This document shows, piece after piece, positions 21,928 through 34,423 of a DNA stretch of 64,000 nucleotides. Position numbers and translations under genes: made by a program. The stretch is taken from contig QJPP01003484.1 of NCBI GenBank assembly GCA_003996215.1, positions 1 through 64,000 of the forward strand, read 5' to 3'. The DNA comes from Jaltomata sinuosa. Taxonomy: Eukaryota > Streptophyta > Magnoliopsida > Solanales > Solanaceae. The notes beneath the pieces are model-generated. The model saw only the letters and a list, made by a program, of their open reading frames with translations, did no database searches and was not told the origin of the DNA. Each line of letters opens with the position of its first letter. The stretch's first letter is position 1.

Positions 21928-24927
21928 TGTAATGACCCTTCCGGTTATTTCCACGTATACGTTTTCCTTAAACTGTTAGGGCTTGTTTGTAGTGGCCCCA
22001 AGTCATTTAAGGCTGGTCGGGACCGGTATTTCGGCGCCGGGTCCATTTGTTTGATCGTAAGGTTCTTTGATAAATTTTCTGAACTTTGGGTCAAATGTCT
22101 CAGGGCTTTTCTCTCATTATATAAAGATTTAAAAGTACACCAAAATATCAAATCGAAGGTCTATGAGTCTAGTTTCCAACGCATAAAACCTCACGTCCAA
22201 CTGATCTCGGAGTAAAAAGTTATGACTGTTTTACCGCGGACTGTCTGGCAGAAACCGGGTTGCGAACCGGGTCGCAAACCGGGTCGGGTCAAACTCGATT
22301 TAAGCCTCAACTTCACGTTTTAAAACGCCATTTCAGTTCCGAAACAGTGAGAAAACATAAGGGAGGGTTCTAAATCGTGCGATGGTGAGTTGCAAACTTA
22401 AATTTAAGAATTTTATTAACATCATTTGAAAATGTTTTATTTAAAAGTCGAATGTGGAAGAAAATTATATTATTATTACCTTTTCAAAATATTTTAAAGG
22501 TTTATGGAAAATATTTTTGATACGATATAATTGTATATGTATTTATTTTATAGGGTTTTTATACATTGTAATATTTTAGCGGAGATAGTAAATTTAGTTA
22601 TGTTAAAATTTATTATTATAATATAGTAGGTTTTATTTAAAATAATTTTCTAATGATTATGGTATGTTCAAAAATTATATTTATTATACCACAAATTTAT
22701 GCAATACCCGAATATATAAGTAATGAGATAAGGCTTTTTGTTTTGGGTGTTTGACACCTCCACTCCCACGTGGAAGTGGAGGGAGTGTACACCATGTGTG
22801 CAGCAGGTAGCATTTATATATGTGCATATCAAAGCTCAGCAGATACCTATCAATTTATATTGATGTTTCTTGCCAAATTACTCAAAATATTGTTGTTGCA
22901 TACCATCCTAATTCACGTTAAGGAAGATCCTTACGGGAAAAATCATTTGACGCTATATCTTGTCACCTAAAGAAAATCGATTATCTACGTCAAATTATTC
23001 AAGCCCGAGTTCAAGTTTGATTTCGTTTCGGAGCTTCTTTTCGGAGAGGTTCGAGCTTGTCATCGGACGACAGGTAGGTTACGGTTTATTTTCCCTAGAC
23101 TCCGCATATATAGAATAAAATTGTATTAATGGGCATCCTTGGGTTGGTTTATTAAGTTGGTACCACAGACCTTGACCGCTTTATTCATGTGGGCCTGTGC
23201 AGGGTCGATAGGTTGATTGTAAGCTGCTGGGCAGCTATTGTGTTTGATCATACCATTTTCATTCATATAAAATGGTTTTATACATGTTTTACTAAGGTTT
23301 GTGGCTTCGGGCCTACGGACACTATTTTCTAAACCTTGCATGGCCCGGGGGGCCCGTTTTGATGGAAAAAATTTGGAAATGGTTTGATTTAAACTTGTGA
23401 ATATTCTTGGGTAAAAGAAAGTAAAATTATGATTTAAATCACCAGTTTTACGATTAACGCTAGACTCGGCAGGGCCGGAGTGCTAGTTGAGTTTTCTTGC
23501 TACTTGAGATGATTTTTAGCCTCGGTCAGACCGAGCACCTGAGATGACTTTCTACTGTTTAGACCCGGTTATGCCTGGGCACCCTTGGAGGGGTTGTTTT
23601 TTGAGATATTTTCCTACTACTTTAGTCCTGGACAGGGTCTGGGCATGCATATTCGAGATTGGGTCTCTATCTTGATACCAGACTTGTTTCCGGATGACAT
23701 GTTTGATACTGAGTTTTAGTATGGGGTCTGGGACCTCCATGGACCTTGCCATCCGGGCCAGGGGCTACGGGTTACGTGTGCCGAAGGAGGGGTATACGGT
23801 GGAGTAGAGGTATACGGGCAGTGTCCTTCCATGGAACCTGCCTGCTGGGCCGGATCGGTGCCGGAGGAGGTACATACAGAGATACCATTTCACTTGAGAT
23901 CTTCATGCATCATATCATTCATTGTTTGAGGCTCCACCCTTGTTTGTTGTTTGTTGATTGTACGCTCCGGTAGTATGGGATGCCGGAGGGTTTGTTTTCA
24001 CTTGTTTGTATTCCTCGGTTGTATGGGCGGCTGGGGGACTGTAGGTAGACTTTTGCTATTTACTTACAGAATTGTTCCCTGTTACGGTTAAGTATGAAAT
24101 TGGTTACTGCTAGACTGTTAGTTTCTGGATTTGAGATTGATATGATTAGTTGAGTTTGATTCATGTCTCTGAGCATGCCTATTATTACTCTTTCTCTCTT
24201 CTTCTTACACTTGAGGTTACCGGTATACCGTCCATTTCGTAAACTTATTATGTATACACTGTTATTGCAAGGACCCCAGGTGCGTATTTCTTACTTTCAC
24301 CTGTGCCTATGGTGTGTATATTCTGCTTACTGGCCTCACATGTGGTTCTGTTGATTTCCCTCTGGGCTAGTTCCTGTGTACCTTTCGTTGATTTCTGTGA
24401 CTACTTGCTTCTATTCTGTCTGTTACTACACTTTTATATTATATGTGCCCAGTCGGCCTATGATACCTACTGGGTACCTTATGCTTCGCATTTGGTGCTC
24501 ACCCCTACCCCCTGCATCTTTGGGTGCAGATCCTAGCGCGGGCCATCTCCGTTAGATCGCTGTGATTCGTGCTTGGAGATCTGTTCGGGACTACTTCAGA
24601 CTGAGGGTGAGCTCTTGGCGATCGGAGCTTAGCTTTAGTTTATCTTTTGCTTCATGTACTCTATTACCATTCAGACACATCTGTATATATTGTCTGGATC
24701 ATTTAAACTCCATGTATGTAGTTTTGGCTCTATACTATGATACCAGGTCTTGGGGTTTGGTTTAGTTTCCGCATATGTATATATTTATAGTCCTTTTATC
24801 TGTTCTATTCGTCTTGTTCTCTTATTTGTTAGATAGTAGCCCATTACTAACTGTTCTGGGCTACGGGGATTGGTTCACCTACCGGGGGTTGTAGGTGCCA
24901 TCATGACCGAGAAATCGGGTCGTGACA
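21928..24927 (+). mobile_element. Solo LTR (3000 bp) of the TGTAATGACCC family, nested in an inverted relative
   Basis: Starts TGTAATGACCC and ends GGGTCGTGACA, with a C-rich junction on both sides (ACCCC left, CCCCC right). The TGTnAnGACCC word at both ends is an extended terminal inverted repeat. Homologous to 45499-47760 (same strand) and to 24928-28486 (opposite strand). It includes a short run of GAACCGGGT/GCAAACCGGGT repeats near 22255-22300. No protein-coding region; the open frames inside show no known domain. Confidence 0.8.
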
Positions 24928-25579
24928 CCCCCCCAGTAGGTGAACCAGTCCCCCTAGCCAAAAACTGTTAGTAATGGGCTACTACCTAACCAATACGCAC
25001 AATAAGCAGAAATAAGCAAAAGCATATATAAAATAAAGACAATACGGAAGCAACAACCCTAATATAACATAAGGAAACTACACCAACAAAACGACTTGGT
25101 ATCGAAAGTACATGAGTTTCTAATAGAATACAAGTAATAGAGATAACAAAATAGTAAATACAACTATCTTTCGAATATACAAAGAGTAAAAAGATAAGAT
25201 GTGGTCAAGACCCGGTTGGCAGGAGCTCACCCTAGTCTCGAATATCCAAAAGCTGCATGAGTCTCCATGAGATCAATGGTGAAACCTCACACTAATATCT
25301 ACACCAGAAAGATGCAAAAGTGTAGTATGAGCACCAATTGCTAAGCAATGGGTACACAGTAGGCATCATCGGCCGACTGAGTGCATATAAGATATAAAGA
25401 CAGTAACTAGAAGATAACAAAGAAGCAGTCACAGAAGCAATAGAGAAAGCACATGGAAACTAACATAGATAGAAGTCAACAAGAATTACAAACAAGATAT
25501 GCTAGCCACAAAAGATATATATACAACACAGAACACAAGTGAGGGAAATAAGAACACACCTAGAGTCCTTACAACAGTA

Positions 25580-25597
25580 ATATATATATATATATAA
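25580..25597. repeat. (TA)n microsatellite
   Basis: About nine TA dinucleotides within the inverted 3.6 kb LTR. Confidence 0.9.
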
Positions 25598-28486
25598 AAA
25601 GAGAGTGTTTAGAAAGATGGCAGTATACCGGTAACTTCAAGTAGAAAAAAGAATGAAGGAAAACAAGTAAACATAATCAAGCTAGAAATAATATGACTAA
25701 CGGAATCATGCTTAAACACCAATTCAAGAGTAGACAATTAGATAGAAATCTCAGAATTACAACCCTGGGATGGAATATGTTAAGCCACAGAAACCGAAAC
25801 CACTAATCAACACCATAAAAAAGGTAGGATCCGCTAACCCCTAAATACTAACAAGACCACATAAATAGTGCCTCAACAATCTAGGACCCACTAGTCCATC
25901 AATAATAAAAAGTCTAATAATCGAAGCCTCAATAAGCTAGAGCCTACTAAACCGCTAAAGCCTACTAAACCACCAAGAACCGAAGACAAGAGTAATATAA
26001 TCTACCTACAGTCCTAATGGTCGCCCATACAATCGAGGAATATAATAAAGTGAAAACAAACCCTCTGGTATCCTATACTACCGGAGCGTACACTGTGTAA
26101 ACAACAAACAAGGGTGGAATCCAAATATAATATGCATGCTGGTGTGATATGATAGAACCAATGTGATAGTAACCCTGTAGGAACCTTCTCCGATTCCCAT
26201 TGGCCCAGTATGAGGACCCATGGTGGGACGTACCTGCTATACCTCAACTACACTGTATACCCCACCTCAGACACACTCAGCCCATAACCCTTGGTCCTGG
26301 AAGAGCAGGGCCCATGGAGGTCCTCAACCACATATAGTAACGAATGCAAAATCTAAAATTAGGTCTAGATAAGCAATAAAAATCTTATAGTACATTCCTG
26401 GAATCAGACCAGGTTTAAATCAGTAGTAGTCTCAAAAACCCTCATAAAGGATGCCCATAGCGTATTTAGGTCTAAATCCATAATAAAAATATGTCGAGCA
26501 CGCTGGCACAGCCGAGTCTAGAATAAGTGTGAAAACTGGTGATAAAATCATTGTAATATACTCTTTACTCCAAGAGATTTCATAAAAATCAGTTCCAATA
26601 CCCGTCCATAATCATTTTACCGAAAATGAGCTCTCAGGGCAATGCAAAGTTTAGAAAATCGTTTATAGTAGGCCCAAAGCCAAATCAGTAGTAAAACCTG
26701 CAAAACAATCCTTTTCATGAATGATATGCTCGCAAACAATAGACTATCCCAACGGCTAACAAACATTCCTATCGGCCCTGCATAGGCACATCTGCATTAC
26801 AGCACAAATATTCAGCCTAAAGTAATATCTCGATGTTCGAGACTCACAAACATTCCCAAATATCCCACTGTCTATGGTCTAGAGGCATATACGAAGGCCA
26901 GACGGGGCCATAAAGGTAATGTCACAATAATACAATGAGTACTACAAACAATGTAAGAAATATAGCCTAGTAAACCAACCCAAATATACTAATTAATGCA
27001 GTTATAGCCTATATACATAGATTCTAGGTAGGGAAAGCCATAACCTACCCGTCATCCAATGACTAACTATTAGAACAACATCGTCAAAAGCTCGAACTGC
27101 TTCAGGAAGTCCAAAATTTCAAAAAGACAATCAACACAATATTTTACGCGTCAATATGAAGCGAATGATACCCATAATGCTAGAAACATAGCCGGCTCAA
27201 AATCTGGGTCACAAGCAAGCCCGTGGGCCCCGCAACTCAAAGCTAGAAATGAAAAACACCACGGTCTTTCCCACATTCCCGAGAGAACATGCTCCAAAAT
27301 TGAGCGGATTTGCACCAATAAATTGGCTCAAAATAGCCAATGATCCAAGAAATTAAAGACGGGAATTCATGGAAGAAAATAGGAAATTAAAGAGAAACTT
27401 ACCCGATTTAGAAGTTAATAAATGCTCAAGGATCAATAATATAACTCCTCCAAGCAGCTGGGATGAACAAGGCATGAAAAATGGTGGCTTTGGAGTTATT
27501 TCAATGGAGGATATCATTTTTTGGTTAATAGAAAATGAGGGAGAAAGAGAAGGCTGGCCAACACTTTAAGCTGCCATGCCCAGGCGCATGAGCGCCTAGG
27601 TGCAGGACCACCCAGGAAGCGCAGGTGCGCTAGTGCCACGGCGGGCACAAAGGCGCAGCCGCTACAGCGCTGGCACAGGCGCTACGACGCTAGCACTCCC
27701 AGAAGAGAAGGCACGCCCAGGCGGGCGGGCATGTAGGGGCGCTATAGAGGTGCAGGCACGACCCAGGTAGCTCCCTAGCACCATACCAAATGTAAACAAC
27801 ACAGAAATATGCCAAGGGCAGATTTTACAAGCGGTGGGCCCCCAGGAATGCATCCGAGGTCTTGCGAACACAAACAAGCTGAGCTATTCAACTAGAAACA
27901 ATGTTTCGGATCCAAATCAATTGATTAAAATTGTATCAAAGGTCGATTTAATGAAAGTGGGTCCCACACCCAAAATCAACCGTTAGGACAACTATTCTAA
28001 AATGGAACCTAAGGGGCAAAATAGGTCCGAAAGCCTAAGGACCCAAACCAATAGTCCCTCTACCTAAAGTCGACATTCCAGAGTAACAGCGCTGGAGAAA
28101 TTTCCATCTGAGGCCATATTCTTAAAATGTTGACCAAAGTTAAACATACAAGCCCAACTACCGTGGAAACACAGAGTAAGAGAGAATTCCAAGATGAAAA
28201 GCTCTTGGATCCCAACCAAAGGTCCAACTAGACCAAAGTCCATGCTCCAGAGATAACAGAACTGTCTGAATTCAATTTCAAGCATGATTACCAAGAATGT
28301 TGACCGAAGTTAATGATTTCCTAAGTTAAGGTTCTAAAATAGGGAAATTACAATAAAAACAAAAAAAATGGCTCAGGAACCAAACTACCGGTCTCGGCAA
28401 GCCATAAATGACTTAGGGCCACTGCATGAAAGCTTTAACAGTACAAAGAAGGCAAAAATGCGTAAATAACCAGAAGGGTCATTACA

Positions 28487-29030
28487 AAACACCTCGAGCT
28501 TTAGAAATTATGTCCAGGGAAAATCTTACCTATGGGTGTGAAGTACACCACATTCATGGTTATGACGTTGTAAGCCTGTTTTCCATAACTCAAATTATTT
28601 GTCACTCATCCCGAGCCAAAGGTTATTTTAATATAAAGATCACCTTTTCCACCGATTGAGTCAAATTACAAGCAACTTGATTTCCTAAGTCTTGGAATAT
28701 GTAGGTGGGCATTATGTTGAAAACTCAGATGCATTCTAAACTCCCCCGAATCCTTTTACTCTCATGCTTTTCGAGCTCTCCTTAATCCAAAGCCAGAATA
28801 GCTTTTGAATTCTTTAAAAATCGTGCATAAAATCAAGCATTTTGATCTACAAGTGACATGAATTCTTATGTAACCTCAGATATGTAGGAAATTTAATACC
28901 AGAGTTTGGCCATAATTCTTTGAAATTCGGGTAAGAATCAATCGCTTCGTAGATATGAATTTATGGTCAGACAAAATTGGGTACGTCAATTCTCTTTGCC
29001 CAGGGTTCCTTGCACTCACCCTACCCAAAT
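28487..29030 (+). other. End of the Ogre-like 3' UTR, no gene seen
   Basis: Continues the 3' UTR that was interrupted at 21883 and runs to the polypurine tract. No tandem repeat or coding region recognised. Confidence 0.5.
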
Positions 29031-29042
29031 AAAAGGGGCAGT
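29031..29042 (+). promoter_or_regulatory. Polypurine tract of the plus-strand Ogre-like element
   Basis: AAAAGGGGCAGT directly precedes the LTR start TGTTGACACCC. This would prime plus-strand DNA synthesis. Confidence 0.8.
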
Positions 29043-31658
29043 TGTTGACACCCAAATTTTTTCTCCACATTCGTAATTAATTTCGAGCTTCTACTATCTT
29101 AAACAATTTCGAAATAATTATCTTTATAAGATTCAATGGTTTTCAAAATTAATTTGAGGATAATTTAGTAATTCTAGGTGAAATATGTATATTCTATATT
29201 TAATTACATAGAAATATATAAATTTTACATAAAAGAAACATTTTGAAAATTAATTTAAATGAAAATCATGTTTAAAGTTGTCAAGAAATGGTTGTATGAT
29301 TAATTCTTTGATTTTAAAATAGGTAGTCTTAGTTGTCAAATATAGAATCTTGTTTAATTAATTAAGGATTTAATTCATTTGAATTTCGGCCTTGTATCCC
29401 TATTTCATTTAGTTTGACTACAAGCTAAATCGGTTTGGTTGTTATTTCAACCAAAATCTGGCCACATTTGCAAAGCAAAGTGGCCAGCTAATAAACCCAT
29501 TTCAATTCTAATTTTAGCCACACCTTAGCCCATCAAATTACTCCCCAAGCCCAATTATTTCCCTCCGACCCGAGCCCATTTCCCCTTATTTCATTAGCAC
29601 ATATACGACATCAACACATATACTCCCTCAAAACAATTCACACGCCTCATGCTCCTCAAATTTCCCTAGAAAGAATGCACCCCTCAACCTAACGCTCCTT
29701 GTACAAGCTTCTCCCATTCTCACCTTCTTCTTCTCTCTTCAGTACCAACCCATATCAAACCCTAACATTCACAATGCTCAACAACAACAACAACTCCAAA
29801 ACACAACAACCACACTAACAAACGACGCCCAAATCTCCCAAACTCCACCTATTCCTCTGTGTCCTTCGTCTATATCACAACTAAAGAACCACGAAGGTTC
29901 TCGAAAGAGGACATCTGGCTCCTCCAACATTCCTATTCCTTTAATTGTGGCAAAATTAGCTCGAATTCATACTAATTAGTACATGCATGGCTTAATTTCA
30001 TTGGAGACGAGCTTGAATTAAAAAATCCCTAAGGTTTCTACTCTCTTTACCCTTTGTTTATCCCCATATTTTCACTCTCAAATTCCCCTATATTAACCAC
30101 GAAGGCTTATTTGAATAGGGGATGGATTTTCAATTCTGAAGTTCTTTGGAGAACCACTCTCTAGCTTCAAAGAATTGCTATGTTACCGAGTCAAGAAGAC
30201 ACAAAAATATTTCTTAAGATTCTGGAAAAATCATTTTGAACTCTGGCTTGGTCTAAGAGAAGTTCCGGTAAAGCTCATCGTCTCTAGCTCGCTACTCTGA
30301 ATCAGCTAAAGGTTTCATCTTTTAGTTCTTCTCACGTGATGGAGTATGATGTTTAGTGTTACTATGAATTCAAAAATCTTTGGGCTGGTCTTGTATGATG
30401 ATTTGTGATTGTTGTGGTGATTGCGGATGAGATTTAAGAGTTTATTTTGTTTTGCTATCTTGTGTTTGATTGAGTCATGAATCCTCCGTCTTATCTAATC
30501 ATGAGAGTACTCCTCTATTTTGTTGCTAAAAACAATTCAAAAATTTGTTAGAAATTTGATTGTTAGAGAGCATTATCTAGTGCCTTAGCATATTGGAATC
30601 TCGTAAATCTGATTGTGCGGACTGCTTGGGTTCATCATGACCATATCAAATATGTTTATGTGAGCATGAACGTATTCTATTCTACATTAGTTTCATCATG
30701 TATGTGCATGTTCCAATATGTCTTAGTGGTCTGCAAATTTTAAATGTTCCTGTATCTTCAAAAAAAAATTCATTTGACCACCATAGCCTAATAATTTCAT
30801 ATTTGCCTAAAAGCAGCCCCCTTGGTGATTTCGAACAGATCATGGATCTTTGTTAAGATTAATTTTCAGCTTGTGTCTATTTAAGAAAAGAATTATTTTA
30901 CTATAACCAACATTTAAGCTTAGTCATGAGATAGCATAAAGGAGAAAATCCGCTTTGAGTTGTTGTTTCCCTTATTGCGGAATGAACTATTTTGATGGAT
31001 TCTTGTTACTATGGGTTAAAACTGGGTGAATATGAATGTCTTTCAAATTGTGTGTTAATCAAGAGTTTTATAATATGATCCTTCACTTTTCCATGTTACT
31101 TCCCTTGCTTTTCCTTCCTCTTTCCGTCGTCAAATCTCATCAATTAAAAGTTGCTTTCGAGATACGTTGGTCTTGGAAGTTTGAAAACCTTTTGTGTTTG
31201 AATTTCACGTCTATTTTAATATACCTAGTTTGTTTATCTAAAGGAATTTCTATCAAGTTTCTCTTAGTATAAAATCTCTCTCCTGCCATCATGAGGTCTT
31301 TCCTAAAAGTATCAAGAGGAGATCAATATGTTGAAATAGAATCTGCCTAAAATAATTGATAAATTTCTTTCATCGTGAACAAAGGATTGATAGGCACATT
31401 TTCTTTTTCTTTTAAATTTGAGTTGTTGTTAGTTGATAATAGTCTAGTTTGGGAATTTACAATGTTTCTCTCTGGATCTTATCTGTCAAGAATTACCCCT
31501 GCCCTTTAGATTTTGATAGAATTTTGTTGTTACTGAAATACTTTCATTGATTCGATCAGTTATTAATTCTTTCTCTTTTTTTTGTGTATGTGAAATAGTT
31601 CGAGTCCTTTTGGACTTCTAAAATTCCCTTTGCATTTCTTGTTGGACAAGGTCCAACT

Positions 31659-32977
31659 TGATAACGCTCAAACTACACCTCAAATTAATGAAGCGTAAGC
31701 GATCGTTGTCAAGTAAAGAACCCAACAAGGTTGGGGTCGAATCCCACAGAGAATATGGTGAAGATTAAGACTTTAGTGAAGTAGATGACTAGTGATCAAT
31801 TGTTTCCGATAAATAAAAAGGGGGGGGTTTGTAATCAACGTGAACAAAAGCAACAATAATGTAAGAGAATAATCAGTAGGAGAGAATGAACTAGGGATGA
31901 GTTCACCATGGCGTTGTAACAATGTCGATTCTAGGCTTAACCGGGTTCTTTCTATATGCGTGTCACGATGTGATTGCGTAAATTGTATCGTCTAAACGTC
32001 TCTCGACCAAATAAACAAATTTCCTTTTCTATTCTCTCGACCTCGAAAAGATGTGCTTTTTAGCTTTCAATCCTAACATCAAGTAGCTTAATCCAGTTAC
32101 GGCATTAATCATTAGACGAGAGTTAGTAGTCTCGAATCCTTATTGTTAATCAAGTTTTCCCGATTTTAATCTCTTTACTCAAGCAAATTAAATCTAGGCA
32201 TATTCTAATATTTGCAACCACTAGAAAACGTGACATAAAGTATGATTAACAACGTGACTACATGTAAATTGAACCCAACGCTACCCGGAATCTAAATCGC
32301 TACGTTTGCCATGGCTCCCACAACCCTAGTTGCGGGAGTTTTAGTTACTCATGCTCGAAGAAGAAGAGAAAATAGTTGTATTCATAATAAAGAGAAGAAA
32401 AGTCTTACAATATAATGAAACAATCAACCTTCCAATATCTAAGAGCAAGAAATACCAAGAACTCACGAACGAATCAAGAACACGAGTTCAATACAAATGA
32501 ACCGTGTTGTTTGCTCTCCAAAATAACTAAAAACGTGTTTTAACTAATGGGTGAATGAATAAAATAAATAAACCTAACATAGGGTATTTATAGGAGCCAA
32601 AGAAACCAAATCCAAAACGGGCTAGGAATCCCCAAAATGCGGGTCGCCGCCTGAAGCCACTGCCTAAGCGTGACGGCCAGGCTTGACGGACCGTCAGGGC
32701 AGTGACGGACCGTCGCCTGGGCCGTCACTGCTAGGCAGCAACACTGCCTCCATGCGACGGTCTTGGTGACGGACCGTCACATGTGTGACGGGCCGTCACT
32801 CAGGCCATCACTCTTAGGCAGAATCCTCTTTTTCGCGTATTTCCGTTCGTTTCCGTGTTTGTTTCCATTTCCTACAAATACAACATAAAAACATCAAAAA
32901 CAACAATAGTTGCTTGAAAACGTACGATTGTTCTTAGTAAAAAGGAGTCGAAAGTGACGTAAATTAGCGTCACATCA
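31659..32977 (-). repeat. Left LTR of the array (3' LTR of body B), 1319 bp
   Basis: TGATAACGC...CACATCA on the plus strand. Private changes are mainly transitions of methylation-decay type (for example CTTATTGTT for CTTGTTGTT). It carries the same TGTAATCAACGTGAAC block as the right LTR, unlike the middle one. TATA box complement at about 32582-32593. Confidence 0.93.
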
Positions 32978-34423
32978 ACACCCTCAACTTAAAACGTTCG
33001 CTTGTCCTCAAGCAACATGACACAAAAACAATAAGACGACTCAACTAAGAAAACAAACTCGTGTCTCTAGCAACTCATGGTCATTCAACATCTTATTCCA
33101 TTTTAAATCAAGCTCCCTCGTAGCCCACAAATGTATGCAACACTAACTTGCAAGGATCCAAACATGTCATTCCGATATGATAGAACATTCTACATACACA
33201 CGCGCAGCTATCCTAACAATCAATAGACAATACAGAAATCTTGGTGCCCTCACCATAAAGAAATCCCACACACACGATTTGGGACTAGGTAAGCGCTCAC
33301 ACTCACAAATGATTTCAAACAATGCACATGCGATACCATAGGCTTGTTCTTACTATTCTATTTCAGTTCTTCAGAAAGCCGCTCAAGATCACTACAGGAC
33401 TTGTTTTGGCTTGTAATGAGGCTTCAGGTGCAGGTAGGATACATTTAGGGGTTAGTGACTAAGCCCTCCTTGGAACCATTGACATCATATTACCACACAA
33501 CTTTACTTTGTCCATCCTTATTCCCCTTTTTTATTTCCTCGTTTCTAGCTACAGATGCGGCCTCTTTGTTTTGACAATTCTTTTTATTTCTTTTTTCGAT
33601 CTTTTTTTTTTCACTTCTTTTTATTTTTCTTTTCTTAGGCACACACCCGGACTTTTCATTCTATTCACAACCAATCATCTCCATCCCCTTTTTCTTCTCA
33701 TTCACCTCTATAGTAGCCACCCTCAACTTAGGCTGATTGCCTGAGTTGAGGTGCACGATGTCCAAGGAAGGACTAGGGCCAAAATAGGGATTCAATGTAA
33801 AACAGGAATGGTGACAGGTTATTGAAAGAACAAGTTCAATTATGGCTCAAACAGGGATCAAAGGGGTTATTTATATTTGGACGGTCTTTTAGGTTAAGTG
33901 GGCTGCACACAAAAAGGGCCTGTGATCCTTTCCTAAGCAACCAAACTTCAAACTTAACAAAATAGACCGGGCAAGTTCTAGATGCATGCACAGAGTAAGA
34001 ATTTATGACAATTATCTCACACGCTCTTGGCACCAAGAAACTATATCGCTACCAACTATCAAACCACCGCTCGGCTTAAGCATACTCATTCCACACATAA
34101 TCACACAATGACTTACAAGGATCCAGACAGTCAATTGTTTCAACATAAGCTTAAAACCAGAAAATTTTTAAGGGGCGCTAGTTTGATAAGAAATCGCATG
34201 CTTTGCTATAGACACTAAAAAAAAAATTTTAAAACAACAACCTAAACATGCCGGTTCTACTAGATAGCACACCGGAGGGAAAAGAAATCGGCAACAAAAA
34301 CCCTCGGTGGTGACTCACAGGTTTCCCCACACCCTCAACTTAGACTCATGCATTGTCCCCAAATGCATCCATATGAAAGCGAAAAACTGTGAGAATTAGG
34401 AATACCTGTGAAGTCGATCGGAC
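32978..34423 (-). other. Untranslated 3' region of body B
   Basis: Between protease stop and 3' LTR. It starts (plus strand) with ACACCCTCAACTT, whose complement AAGTTGAGGGTGT is the polypurine tract. The same word recurs at about 33716 and 34329. A pyrimidine-rich T/C stretch lies at 33510-33720. Short open frames only, no known motif. Confidence 0.7.

Larger units (their letters stand above)
21884..28486 (-). mobile_element. Solo LTR (about 3.6 kb) of the TGTAATGACCC family, interrupted by a relative
   Basis: The minus strand starts TGTAATGACCC (complement of 28476-28486) and ends with the complement of 21884-21927, homologous to the end of the plus-strand copy. The 44-bp end and the 3.56 kb body are separated by the LTR at 21928-24927. 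Flanks AAATA (21879-21883) and AAACA (28487-28491) are a possible five-base target duplication with one mismatch. No internal coding region. LTR size suggests a large Ty3/gypsy element, perhaps Tekay; lineage is unproven. Target is the 3' UTR of the plus-strand Ogre-like element. Confidence 0.75.

Noticed and set aside
27369..27877. Short open frames in a GC-rich patch
   Set aside because: Within the inverted solo LTR; the GC-rich patch is a set of GGCGC/GCGCC-type repeats, not coding.
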